A DNA stretch of 64,000 nt, from assembly GCF_902362185.1 (NCBI RefSeq), contig NC_044500.1, forward strand, positions 36,409,558 through 36,473,557. Direction: 5' to 3'. Below the pieces are notes generated by a model. That model was not told the DNA's origin. It worked only from the letters and a program-made list of their open reading frames with translations, and searched no databases. Positions 13,686 through 34,929 of this stretch are shown here, piece after piece. A program made the position numbers and the translations under genes. How positions within the stretch are numbered: the first letter of the stretch is position 1; every line of letters starts with the position of its first letter. The stretch comes from Chanos chanos (lineage: Eukaryota; Chordata; Actinopteri; Gonorynchiformes; Chanidae).

Positions 13686-16600
13686 ATGTCCTGGTGGGCT
13701 CGCGGGTAAGAAAGTCCACTTAATCTGATAGTCGTATGGCTGACTTAGTTCTTTTTTTCCTTGAGTTGCAGGATAAAAAGTAAACCAACTATTTTACAGC
13801 ATTTAAGACTGGGATGACTGTCTTTATGTCGGTTGCAAGTTATTTACAGAGTGAACCGCGCCTTGGGAACAATGAGTTAATAGCTAATTCCGCTAGCTAA
13901 ACTTGACTATAAATGCTAGTGTACATTGTTGCTCTTTAGTACGTACCAGCGTATCAACAAAGTCGATCTTTGCAACCTAACGCTATGTCTACAAAATGCA
14001 GCAACTTATCTGTTGTTAGCACTATAATAGACTAAAGTTTCTGTTAAACCGATAACAGTACTGCAGAGTCTCATGTGTTGTTGATGTTTGTATGCTTTTA
14101 AAACCAGTTGCGCTTCGGCGTTTTCCCAACACCACTCATATCTGCTTTGATTGTTTTCTATCTCTTCGTTCCCACAAAGAGAAAAAACTATCATAAATAA
14201 CATCCTTGGTCATTTGGCCCGTGTTGGTCAAATTAAATGTCGTAGTCAGATGGTGGTCAACTCGCAATCACTGGTTATTTAGATAAGCAGTGTAGTGCCA
14301 AATGGTGTCGTCTGCAGCTCAACACATTGTCGCAATGTGGTTTTAGATGTGTTCCGTAAACATGTCCCAGCAGCTTTTGACATTCTTGTTCTTAGGGCCT
14401 CCGGTGAGGATGCGGAGGACGCCATGTGTCAGGACACTGACTCAGATGTTGCCGAACAGAGAGACAGTGGCAAAGTGAAGGTGAAATGGACGCAAGAGGA
14501 GGTACGTTTCAACAGTCGACACAAGGTATAGGCTTCAGAATGTTAGGTTTACTTAATGATGTTGACAGTGTCTCTTTCTTTTTAGGATGATCACCTCCGA
14601 AAGTTGGTTCAGAATTTGGGACCGAATGATTGGAAATACATTGCCAGCTTCTTACCTGTGAGTTTTCTTCATGTTGTTTGATGGCAAATGCTTTTAATTT
14701 AATAAACAGATGGTATATTTTATGTCGGTTTGTGTTTTCACTTAAAGCTGAATATGTTTGACTTAACACAAGTATCTTTTTTGTCAGAATCGAACAGAAC
14801 ATCAGTGCCAGCACCGCTGGTTCAAGGTTCTGGATCCAGACCTCATTAAAGGACCTTGGACCAAGGAGGAAGATGAGAGGGTATAAACAGAAAAATATGG
14901 TTGCACTGCATGACATATTCTTTCATGTCTTTCAATATAAATGCATCAATGGAGAGTCCTCCTCTACAACACTGATCATTCCGCATAGCTCCTGTCTTGC
15001 AGGTTTTCTGTAAATGAGAGGTAGTTTTTAAACCTGTGCTAGAAAAATTGCTCAACATGACATGTAAGTCTTTACTAGGCATTGTTGAATTTACCTGTCT
15101 GACTTACACTCATAATGACTACCTTAGAAAGTAGTTCTCTCTGTTCACAACTATGATCCAACACTTTGCTGAATTTGTTGTCTGACTCAGGTGATAGAAC
15201 TCGTGAAAAAGTACGGCAACAAGCAGTGGGCAACGGTGGCCAAGCACTTAAAAGGCCGTCTTGGGAAGCAGTGCCGGGAACGCTGGCACAATCACCTCAA
15301 CCCAGATGTGAAGAAATCTTCCTGGACTGCTGAGGAGGATCTAATAATTTACAAAGCCCACTGCATGCTTGGCAACCGCTGGGCTGAGATTGCTAAACTG
15401 CTGCCTGGAAGGTGACTGAATTTAGCGTTTGTGTTTTAATAGGGATTCTTGGTCTGCCCAAGTGTTCAACAGACATGCACATTCCAGTGCTTGTCTCAAT
15501 ACCTGTTTTTTTTTACAAGCTTTTTAGAAGCACATGTCTTTTTGTTGTTGTTTTTTTTTTCTTAGAACGGACAACGCAGTAAAAAACCATTGGAACTCCA
15601 CTATCAAACGCAAAGTTGAAATGGGTTACTATGCAGGTGTGGATACATCCCTTCAAGTGGTCCACCAGACTGAACTTGGAGAACACAGCAGTATTCAGCA
15701 GGTATTTTCCTTAGTGCACCTGTGTGTAATCTAAATGCCGATTCTTTTTTTAACACGTGCACTTACAAGTTATCTGTATCTACAGGGGGAATTTTGCTAT
15801 GATGGAAGTGTGGAGCCTGTTGCAGCTGAAGTGAGTCAGCAGGTATGTTACTCTCCCTTAAATTACAGATATAACTCAGAATGAAAGATTATTCTGTTGA
15901 CTTTTCCATCACGGTATTGCTGCATAGTTTTTCATCCCCGTTTACCGGAAGGCCAGAAAATAACCAACTCGTTTTGTTATGTTTGTTTGTACATACAGGA
16001 GACCGTAAACCCTGCGACTCAAGATGTTGCTGTCCCCAAGACTGCATCACCTCAAAATCCACGGGTTCCTGTGACACCCAAAAGTGAACGGGATGGTGGA
16101 GGAGACTCCAGCACTGGAACCTGGGTTGTGGACAGCTCGGGCTTCCTCTCTCCCTCAGCAACTCCCGTCTTAAAGGAAGTAATGGAATTAATGGATGGAG
16201 TAAGTCAGTAGTTTAGGGGGAAAAAACATTGCTTATTCATCCTTTACCAAATCAGAAGATTCTAAATTCACTCTTGGCTTTAAAGATAAACAGAGCTGTC
16301 TTATTTATTGTTGTATTTCAGGGTATTTTAAAGTGTAAAAGTGAAATGATTCTTTTTCTTTTCTCTTTGGGAAGGATCTGGAGAGCTGGTGTAATCTGGC
16401 AGAATTTGACTTACCTCAGGAGAGTCAGAGCCCTGAGCTTCTTCAGTTTCGTTTGGAGGGGAGCACGCTGCAGGAGCTGAGCAAGGGGAGTCGAGGGGAA
16501 CTGATCCCTATCTCACCTGGCGCTGCCACGCCCCCTTCCATACTCAGCCGCCGCAGCCGCCGTCGCATTGCCCTGTCCCCGGACCCCAACGACTCCATGA

Positions 16601-18789
16601 CCCCCAAAAGCACGCCTGTGAAAATTCTGCCCTTCTCACCCTCACAGGTGCTTAAATCAGCCTTAATTTACTCAGAATATGATGTGCTTTTCATGTCTCT
16701 GTTAGGGTACAGCAAGGCACATCAGTACTCCTCACAGTAACGTGCTTTGTAAATCTGGGAGAAGAGTGCAGTATATTTGGAAAACAATCTTTTTTTTTTT
16801 TTTTGGCATGAAATTCTTTCCCTTGTTCTAGCACAATCATGACAAATAAGACATTTAGTTGTGTTTTTCATCCCTTGACATTTGTAGAGGATATATACCA
16901 GCTGTGTATCAGAGCTTATGTCTGGTGTAGATTTAAAGGAGTCCTCAGTATGTTCGGAAGAAAGAAATCATTCCCAAAAGACTGCAGTCTCACTTCAGTT
17001 GTTCAGAAAAAGCTTGGATTTAAAATATATGATATGAAGAACAAATTAAACTTTGAGTGGCTGACATTTTAAAAGAAGTAATCAAGACATATCTACTATT
17101 GCGGGACATATTGCCCATTAAGGGTGATCACAAACATGGTCAAGTTTCACAATATTTTAGGTCATATCGCACAGCCCTTGTCATGTTTTCAGAAACCTTT
17201 TTCGCCTCAGCGTTAAAAGATTAATCTGATTTTTTTTTTTTAATATTTGTTTGTAGTTTCTCAATATGTGGACCAAACAGGACACTCTTGACTTGGAGAA
17301 TCCATCACTCACATCTACTCCTGTGTGCAGCCAAAAGGCCATTGTCACTACACCACTGCATCGTGACAAAACTCCTCTCACTCAGAAAGAAAACACTGTG
17401 TATGTACCTGAATCCCCATTAGTCATTTGGACATGGTCAATTTGATATGGATACTACAGCCAGAGTGTTGTCTTTACTGTGCAGGTTCATCACCCCAAAC
17501 CACAAGTCTGACCTGGACACCACTCCCCGAACCCCTACTCCGTTTAAAAATGCCATGGAGAAGTACGGCCCCTTGCGGCCTTTGGTGAGTTAATTTTTGT
17601 CTCTTTAAATTTTCTTTTTAATTGCTGTCTGTAAATCCCTTCTTTGATGTTAGTGAAATAGTTGTTTCGGTTTAGCTTAACACAGCTCACCAATTACAGT
17701 GTAGCCTTAGTAACACATTGGTTCTTATGAATTCTTCCTCTTGTGGCAGCAGAGCGTGGTAATAGAAATATATATATTTTTTTTTCTCCTCCTTTTGACA
17801 CAATAGCCCCCGACCCCTAATTTGGAGGAGGACCTGAAGGAGGTTCTGCGTAGTGAAGCAGGGATTGAGCTTATAGTAGAGGATGAGACTCCTCCTGAGC
17901 AGAGACGCAAACAGGTTGTAAGTATGGAAAGAATGAACCTCGCATAAAGGTGCAACAGAATGTCGGATGCATTATGGTTTTCTGTCAAGTGACATGTAGG
18001 ATAAAGTAATACTGTGCAGTAGTTTTTCCAAGGACACAAATCAGATATCACTGATTTCACTCAAAAAGCTGTGAACTGTATCTCTTAAAAAGCCATACTC
18101 ATATTACACAGTTTATCATTGAATTTTTACACATTTTAATTATTGTCTCTTCCTTCACTAGCATCGGCCCCCCATGAAGAAAGTCCGCAAATCTTTGGCA
18201 CTAGATGTCATTGACTGCAATGAAACTGTTACAGTAAGACAACACTCTAAAACCGCTGTAAAGCCACAACAAAAGGTAAGAAAAGTAATGTTGCACTTGT
18301 ATGTGTTAATAACTGCCATTTGTAATTGACAGTTAATTTGGTATGTTATGTTGTAGGAGGAGACATCATTGTCAGTATCACTCAATTCCTCCTATTCTAA
18401 CAAGAGAGAGGAGAACGTTCTGGATCAGGGTTTCATTCTCGGCCCAAATGAGAGTGGTCCAGCCACAAAGCCAGTGCCCCCAACTCCGGTAAGTACTCTA
18501 GGGTGACAGAGAGTTCATTTATAAGTTTCTGTGAATACAAGTGGTTATTTTTATGAAGCTAATGAGGTCCAGGTCAGTGGAAATCATCTGGGTTTTTTTT
18601 TTTATTTTCGGTATGAGAGTTTTTTGTCCCTGTTGGCACTCAATCATCGTCTTTTCTCAGATGTCGCAGGCCTGGGAGGCAGTTGTCTGTGGACGGACTA
18701 AGGACCAGCTTTTTATGACCGAGAAAGCAAGACGTTATCTCCGCTCTCTCAAATCCCACGCCCCTAATCGAGCCCTCATCCTGTCCTGA
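13686..18789 (+). CDS. mybl2: MYBL2 (B-Myb), cell-cycle transcription factor
   Basis: Nuclear Myb-family activator that binds MuvB (MMB complex) and drives G2/M genes. Fifteen exons: 13686-13705, 14396-14501, 14586-14657, 14788-14880, 15191-15411, 15566-15701, 15786-15842, 15999-16199, 16375-16647, 17257-17399, 17485-17584, 17807-17917, 18162-18275, 18357-18488 and 18661-18789. They give 635 residues (human 700), all in phase. Three Myb repeats with spaced Trp residues fill about residues 33-187: R1 VKWTQEED, R2 KGPWTKEEDERVIELVKKYG with GKQCRERWHNHLNP, and R3 KSSWTAEED with RTDNAVKNHWNSTIKRK. Later B-Myb-specific blocks are KGSRGELIPISP, LTSTPVCSQKAIVTTPLHRDKTPL, TPTPFKNAMEKYGPL, LEEDLKEVLRSEAGIEL, MKKVRKSLALD and the C-terminal DQLFMTEKARRYL...ALILS. 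The transactivation region (about 215-300) is shorter than in mammals. The initiator MSWWARG comes from a 20-base first coding exon and is the least certain part. Confidence 0.95.
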
Positions 18790-20388
18790 GCCTGCACTGA
18801 CGTTTCCTTGGCTACGGACTATCTCTAGTGCAGAATTAATCTCATTGTCTGTGTTATTTTTATATCAAGGTCTCATCATGCAAAATGTTGAAAAAAAAAA
18901 AAGTGGGGGGCTGGAAAAAATGCGGTTTTACTCTGTGAGCTGAATAGTCAGATCAGGTGTCGCTCTAATAGCTAAATCAGAAATAGACCTTTATACACCC
19001 GTGGTAGGTATTTGTGTTAGTGCTTGCTTTTGTTTTTCGCCAGGCACACAGTGGTTTTCAGAGTTCATCTTTCATCAAGACGTTTGTAGTGTTTTGGGAT
19101 GTTTGCTAAAATACAGTGATCACGGCTTTGTTGGCTAAATGTGTATTTGATTTAAAGCTGTCTATTTCATTTTTGAAATGATTGACCCATATCATAGACA
19201 GAAAATATGAATGGATATTCTGAGTGACTTATTTGGTGTCTGTAAAACTCTTCATATGGCTGGACCACATTCAGTACTACTTTTGTAAGAATAAGTAATC
19301 AAGGTGACAGTTCAGCTTTTTATGCATTCTGACATATCCTTATATGATAATATAGAGATGACCATCTTAGTATGTTTGGGATGCATACTTGTATGTAATG
19401 TAGATACACCCAAAACTCAGGTATCACTTCAGTTCTACCAGTCTCCATAACTGGGTCATGGTGCTCGCAAGTCCCTAAATATTGTAATTAAATAATTACA
19501 TTATTTTGTATAGAGAGAGCGAAACAATAAAATTGTTTCCGTAAGATTTTGAATGTGTTGTTTTATAATGATGATTAAATAATTGGTGGAATGGCATTAA
19601 TGTTTTGGATTGGAAAATAAACACTCGTTGTATTCCTCAGAATTCCTGAAATGTGTCAAGTTACACCTCATCGTGACTAAATGTCACACGTCATATTCAC
19701 GAATAAATTTCAGGCATGATCCTGACTGTTGGGGGTACTTCCTTATTTATCTAGCTAAATATGTTAACAATTGTTATCTTCGAGGAAAATCTACAGTTGT
19801 TCAATTCTCTGTCTGTTCATTTTTGTTTGTTTGTTTGGTGGATTGTTATCTTATTTTTAAAATCAAGGACGTCAATTAAAATATGCAGGACGCAGATTTG
19901 ATGACATCACGAATGTGCCGCGTCTATCAGTAGGGCGGGTTACGAATGCTTGGAAGCCAATGAAAAACAGACACAATACCTAAAGAACGCCCCTACTCCT
20001 TCAATTAAATAATCGCTTGGTGATTTACTTGCATATGAAATATTTTAATAATATTTCCACGATATAATTATAAACAGAGTTTGCATGTAAATATACCACA
20101 TTCATATGTGCTCTCTGAAGATTGCACTGACACTTTCCTTTCCTTTCCATTTATGAGATGTATTTGGTTCATACCAAAATCCCTTAACAGGGGTGTTTTT
20201 GGAAAATAGAAAACAAAGTCTGAATTTAGCCAGTTGACGTGCCCAGTGTAGTTTTTATAATTATACTGATAATGAATAAAGTAGAATTTAAAATGTTTTT
20301 AATGATACGTTGAGCAATTTTGGTTAGACTCACAATACATCCACTCACAAGTCTTCCTGTAGTATTCACAGGTCTGTCTTCCTGAGTC
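18790..20388. other. mybl2 3' UTR and intergenic DNA, no supported gene
   Basis: From 18790 to about 19545 the sequence is the likely mybl2 3' UTR, ending just after AATAAA. From there to the rpn2 promoter it is AT-rich, with no open frame carrying recognisable protein features and no clear repeat family. Confidence 0.5.
19526..19531 (+). terminator. mybl2: mybl2 polyadenylation signal AATAAA
   Basis: First canonical hexamer after the mybl2 stop codon, 737 bases downstream, followed by a T/G-rich element. Confidence 0.6.
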
Positions 20389-20432
20389 CCGGAAGTATTC
20401 GGAATTCTTTTGGTGACGCTGCATACGGCGAC
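20389..20432 (+). promoter_or_regulatory. rpn2: rpn2 proximal promoter with ETS-type site
   Basis: CCGGAAGT at 20389-20396 is a perfect ETS/GABP core located 37 bases before the rpn2 ATG. There is no TATA box. This arrangement is common in TATA-less housekeeping promoters. Function is inferred from the motif alone. Confidence 0.45.
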
Positions 20433-29925
<9,493 letters not shown>

Positions 29926-30664
29926 TCACAGAAAATTGTTCAGAGAAAACCTGGGATTGTCCACTCTCATCCATGGCTTTATTTAAGTGAAAGAAATCTA
30001 ATGAAAGGCATTTTACAATTTTGAAGATGCAGATAGTTTTCTGTGCGAAGAAAGCTCATTTCCACTGGTTTTGAAGAGATTGGTGCCCCAAAAAATGTTA
30101 ATATGGATACATAAAATTAAAAGCAAAATGCAGTTAGAAATGATACTCCTCCTCCTTTTGATTGAAGGCACTGTATGACTAAAGTGATACTTTCTGGTTA
30201 CTTGACCATTGTTGCTCTTGCAGTCACTTGTGACCATTGCCATGGCAAACTCACTGAAACGCTGTAAAATTATGCCCTGACAGTTAAGCTGTTTTCTTTT
30301 TTTTTTTTTTTTTTTTTTTCTTTTTCTAAATAATTCGGATGGGTAAAATTGAGTAAAAACAGGTAATTTCTTGAAATGTTTTTTGAATGCACGTTGCTGT
30401 CACTGGTGGTTATTTTTTTCTGTTTGTATTAGGCCTGCTGGCCTGAGCTGGGTGAGAGAATGCAATTGGTGGATTGTGGTGTTGATATGTATTGGAGATC
30501 TTTTAAAGGTGCTTGTCAGTATCCGTTACTCCAAGATGACATTGTTGTCCTCTCGTTCTCATGACCATTGTATTGATTATGGGGCTCCACTCTTCCACAT
30601 CAACATTACAGCTCTCATCACATGAAACCCTCAAGGCTGGCATCATGTTTTTGTAATGAACAGA

Positions 30665-30670
30665 AATAAA
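30665..30670 (+). terminator. rpn2: rpn2 polyadenylation signal AATAAA
   Basis: Canonical hexamer about 740 bases after the alternative stop at 29925. It faces the convergent ghrh signal at 30924-30929, leaving roughly 250 bases between the two transcript ends. Confidence 0.6.
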
Positions 30671-30923
30671 ATTTAAAAAAATTGGACTTTGTTTAAAACT
30701 CCTGACTCATTTTTTTTTTTTTCTTTGCTCCCCAGTGTGAATTATTTGTAGTACATTTCTTTTGGGATATCTTTTCCCATCACAACTGTCCTCTGAGCTG
30801 GGGGACATGAAAATCATGTGTTCTTAGAATATTTAAAGAGTAATAAGAAAATCATGCTCCAAAATTCCACAGTGAGGTAGTCAGGATTAAAACAACAAAT
30901 TCTTAACTATAGAATCTCAATGT

Positions 30924-30929
30924 TTTATT
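30924..30929 (-). terminator. ghrh: ghrh polyadenylation signal AATAAA
   Basis: Minus-strand AATAAA, 84 bases after the ghrh stop codon at 31013-31015. Confidence 0.6.
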
Positions 30930-31012
30930 CAGTGCATTTCTTAACACTTGGACATATTTTATTGTTACTTTGGATGAAAAACTTTGGATGAACAGGACAT
31001 TTCCAATCCAGT

Positions 31013-34000
31013 TTAATTCAGACACGGGAATTCTTCTTTCCTTTGCTGATCTGTGAGACACTTGCTGTTTGTAGTCCGCCTACAAAGAGATTCGATGCAC
31101 TCGAAACTGAAACAGCCAAAGGGAAAAGAAATTAATAATAATGGTGGAAAAAAAAAAGAAATTAAACGATACCCGAGTAAAGTAAAAATCGCATAGGATG
31201 AACTGAATGAAAAATAGGATTGTATGATGCATACACATACTGAGAGATTACCTTAGCCTTTTGAAACCTCTTTGTTGTTCCCTATAACTTTGCTCCTTCA
31301 GAATGGATGTGAGATCTTGTTTATAAGCATCTTCATAGAAGTCTGACTGACGTTTGACATAGTGTTCAGTCTCCTCCCTGTTTGACATAAACAAGAAAGC
31401 AACACGCACACTGTTGATTACACACCAGAGACTGCATCATAGAAACTGAACTGTAATTATGTTTAACGCTTTTTATCTTTTGGCTTCACCAATACCAACC
31501 CAAGGCGTTTGCCCATGATTGTCTTAAGGAATTTTCTGGCAGATATTTGACCCAGAACCTTGCGATAACTGTTGGTGAATATGGCATCAGCATGTCTTCC
31601 AAACCTAAGAGGGGAACAGAGTGGTAAAATACAACATATTCATTTTCCTTACAGTTCAAATCCATTTTTGAAATATTTTGACACATAGAGAGATCTGAAA
31701 TCAGAATGATTTTTTTCTGTAATTGTAAAAATGTAGCATATGACAGAAAAGTCCATGCTGAGTTATTGATTGTGGTCATTAATTCTCATTCATTAAAATT
31801 ACCACTCTTGGCTTCTGGAGAAAAAACATAGGCATATCAAACTATTGCAATATAATAAAAGAATATAATGGCAATAAAATTATATTGAATAAAAATAAAA
31901 AAGAGCATAGGAATAAACCAGAAAGCAGCATAATATTTTCTGTTGCAGTGAAATGTCTTAGGGGACTTAGGGGATTTTGAAGTAAATTAGTTTCTCAACC
32001 ACAAACCTCTTTTAAATTGTTTGGGAGGGTTAATTATAATGGGTATTTGAGAACGACGCCCTATCATTTATTGTGGAAGAAATGTAATATTTATGAAGAT
32101 TAAAAAAATTACACCGTTGACATTGTGAATATTCACAGTTCTTTAATTTATGAAAGTTTTATATAACTGCTAATATTCAGCATCTCGTCAGGGAAATCTG
32201 TCATGGGCAGCTGTATCGAGGATATCAGAATAACAACTGGTCTCTGACTGGAACTTTCTTTGTAATGGATTAATGAGTCTTCTTCACAGAGCTTTTTTCC
32301 TGGTTGATACAGCACTGGACGTGATCAACAGCACAGCTGATGATAAATTATACACTTGTGGGGAAAAAAAATAGCAAAGTAGCAAAGTACCATTTTTAAA
32401 GGATTAGTAATTGAACACATTTATGCAATTTCGTAGACTGTTAGAAATGAATATTTCCATGAAAGCCATCTTGAAAAAATTAATTGTCTAAAATGTAACG
32501 CCTTTGAAATAATGTTCTAGAGCACAACATGCATCTTTTATAGAGTTAAACAGATAAGACTTTAAAGCATCTTTTGACAGCGAGCTTTTGCCTTGTACTA
32601 TCTCCGAACCCGGGATGCATAATAAAAGCATTATAGCCCTTGCCTTGACTACAGATGTGTGTTTACATTTTTGTCAGACGCGGACAAAGGTTGCAACAAT
32701 GTCCTTGAAAAAATTACAATTATTATAGTGCGCAAAATGTCCAATGCTTGCGTGAATTACAGAGACCCTTTGACCCTTGTTAGCACAATAACAGCAGAGT
32801 GCGGTCTCAGCCAAGTGGAGTGACCCCTGAGAGATATTTTACATTGGGTTTGAGGCTGGCGAGCACGCTGTAGAGCTTCTCGCTGCCCTCTCATGTGAAA
32901 CCAGTCTTTGTCCTATTGCTACATCTCATCCATGCCTCATTGTTTGCCTGCGTATTTGGGGAATGAAGGTGAAGCCAACAATATGGGTGAGTAAAATTAG
33001 TCATCACTCAACCGAGCCTGAAAAACCGAATTCTGAGAATGTGCAAGTGAAGTAAGCCTGCATGTATTACTAGATGAAATCCATGACTGGGTATGAAAAG
33101 CTGTTCAGTTCAAGCGTTTATTAGTCCACTTGAATGTATGACTGGGCTTTGAAATAGTATCCAGGGTAATTGCTTATAGCACAGCTGGGAATAACAGAGG
33201 CTATAGGCCTGTCACTTCAGCTAAATTGGCCAGGAGAGAAGGTGACAGGAACAAACATCTCAATGGTCTAAAAGTTTGAGGAGGTTTTAACACTCATATG
33301 AATATGGATATAAGGGCTGTATCCATTTCTGTGAAAACTGAAGATAGAACTATTAAACAGATGAATATGTTATGAAGTCATTTTAAAAGTTATGTAAATT
33401 TGATTTTAGGTTTATCATACACATATTAATTTCATGGGAGTATATTCAGTTTAAGCAGTCAGAAAAGAAAAACCTCTCTGAAGCAGTGTTTAGGGTATTA
33501 CAGAGGCAAAATAGGTCAGTGTTAGTGTTTGGTCCTTCACAACTCCATTTTAGTGCAAAATAAATTGCTTGTCACAATTCCAGTATGACTATTTGTGTAA
33601 ATATTAATCAGTGTTAGTCCTGTAATTGCTGTTTGAGACTTCATTTTCAAATACTTAACTGCTTATTATTGTTCAGGCAGTGTAAACCTAGCCATTACAA
33701 TACACATCACATCATAATTGTAGAAAATATTGCAAACCACTTAGGGCATTAGCATGTGAGGTGCTCTTGAAATAATAACAGACTACATATATTTTCATTT
33801 ATACACTTCACATGGATTTTTTCAGCAGTGACAGGGAGTCTACCTAATTTAATGTGCTTTAATGTACCTTATTTAAAATAAATATATTTATTTTCAATAG
33901 CTGAGATATAAAAACAGTGTTTTGTTGCCAGCAGTTCAAAATTGGATCGAAATCCATTAAACATGACCATTTTAACTCAATTTTTAAATCATTTCAGAGG

Positions 34001-34093
34001 CTTCATGACTTACCGAAGTGATGGATAGAGCGGCGAGCATGCTATAGACATCAACAGGCAGAAAAATGCCAACAGTGCAACTCTCTCCTTCAT
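31013..34093 (-). CDS. ghrh: Growth hormone-releasing hormone precursor
   Basis: Secreted hypothalamic peptide of the glucagon/PACAP superfamily that stimulates pituitary growth hormone release through the GHRH receptor. Four coding exons on the minus strand, 34093-34014, 31604-31500, 31377-31252 and 31106-31013, give 134 residues in phase. The signal peptide is about residues 1-19 (MKERVALLAFFCLLMSIAC). A furin-type R-F-G-R site at 27-30 precedes the mature N-terminus HADAIFTNSYRK at 31-42, which is diagnostic for GHRH. IMGKRLG and EETEHYVKRQS follow. The join between exons 2 and 3 recreates the glycine codon exactly. A non-coding first exon probably ends at 34676. Exon 4 supplies a Cys-containing tail of about 31 residues whose function is unknown. 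No PACAP-like second peptide is encoded, so this is the dedicated ghrh gene and not adcyap1. Its place next to rpn2 matches human GHRH-RPN2. Confidence 0.93.
32570..32960. other. Candidate conserved non-coding element in ghrh intron 1
   Basis: Within the otherwise AT-rich 2.4-kb intron between the first two ghrh coding exons, this block has balanced composition, no repeat signature and no sustained open frame. It contains palindromic and homeodomain-like words (TGCATAATAAAAGCATTATAG, ATAATTGTAATT) close together. It looks more constrained than its surroundings, but conservation cannot be measured from one sequence. Confidence 0.25.
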
Positions 34094-34885
34094 TCTTTCC
34101 TTCAGTGACTAATTCTGAAAACAGTGACCAGCAAGTTATGACAAGAGTTAAAATTGCATTATAGAAACTGCTTAACCAACAGTTTTTGGTGCTTGGCTTT
34201 TTTGAATTAGAGCAGTGGACATCTGACCATTGCAATGACTGGTCATGATTCAGTGTGTTGTTTTCTGCTTCAGTATTTCACAATCTTGTCTACACAAATT
34301 AAATACAGTAAACTTTTTCTTACATAAATATTTGCAACACTGCTCTTCCTCCTGTTTTTTTTATACTTATTAATACTAATTATAATATTAATAACTGACA
34401 ATGATACTAGAGATACTAGATTCTAATGGAAGTGTATCATACTAATAACCGACAATTCACATGTACAGGAATGCCAGAAATTGGATTTAAACAATGAATG
34501 ATATGTTGCGTTTATTGTGCTGAGTTGATTGGAAAAACATGGCAAGTCATACCGTATTATCTCTCAGTTTTTATTTCACTGACAGATACAGCCAAAGCAA
34601 AAAGATACTCCTATAATACTATAATACTATAATAATAGAACAACATTTAGTTATTTTTTAAAAACGTACATTTACCTGAATGATCCTGTGTGGTGGGGTG
34701 TTTATTGCTTTTGAGTTGTCTCTCCCGCTATCCTGAATCTGAGGCAAAGGCTCTATGTGAACAAGAGCAGGTCAAGCTTGCACAGTGCTCGTTGTCATCC
34801 TAAGTATTTTCCAGACAAAGTGATGCGCAAAGCAGGAGGGCTTCAGGACTAGCCTTGTGTGGACTCTACCACCCATACCGAATAG

Positions 34886-34923
34886 CCTTTTAAAGCAACC
34901 CATGTAGTCAACCTGTGACATCA
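34886..34923 (-). promoter_or_regulatory. ghrh: Candidate ghrh promoter (TATA-like and CRE-like sites)
   Basis: On the minus strand TGATGTCA (34923-34916) lies about 20 bases upstream of a TTTAAAAGG TATA-like box (34894-34886). Transcription starting near 34855 would make a non-coding exon of about 180 bases ending at the donor after 34676. A CRE-like site fits cAMP-responsive neuropeptide genes. This is inference from motif and spacing. Confidence 0.4.
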
Positions 34924-34929
34924 CTTTTA

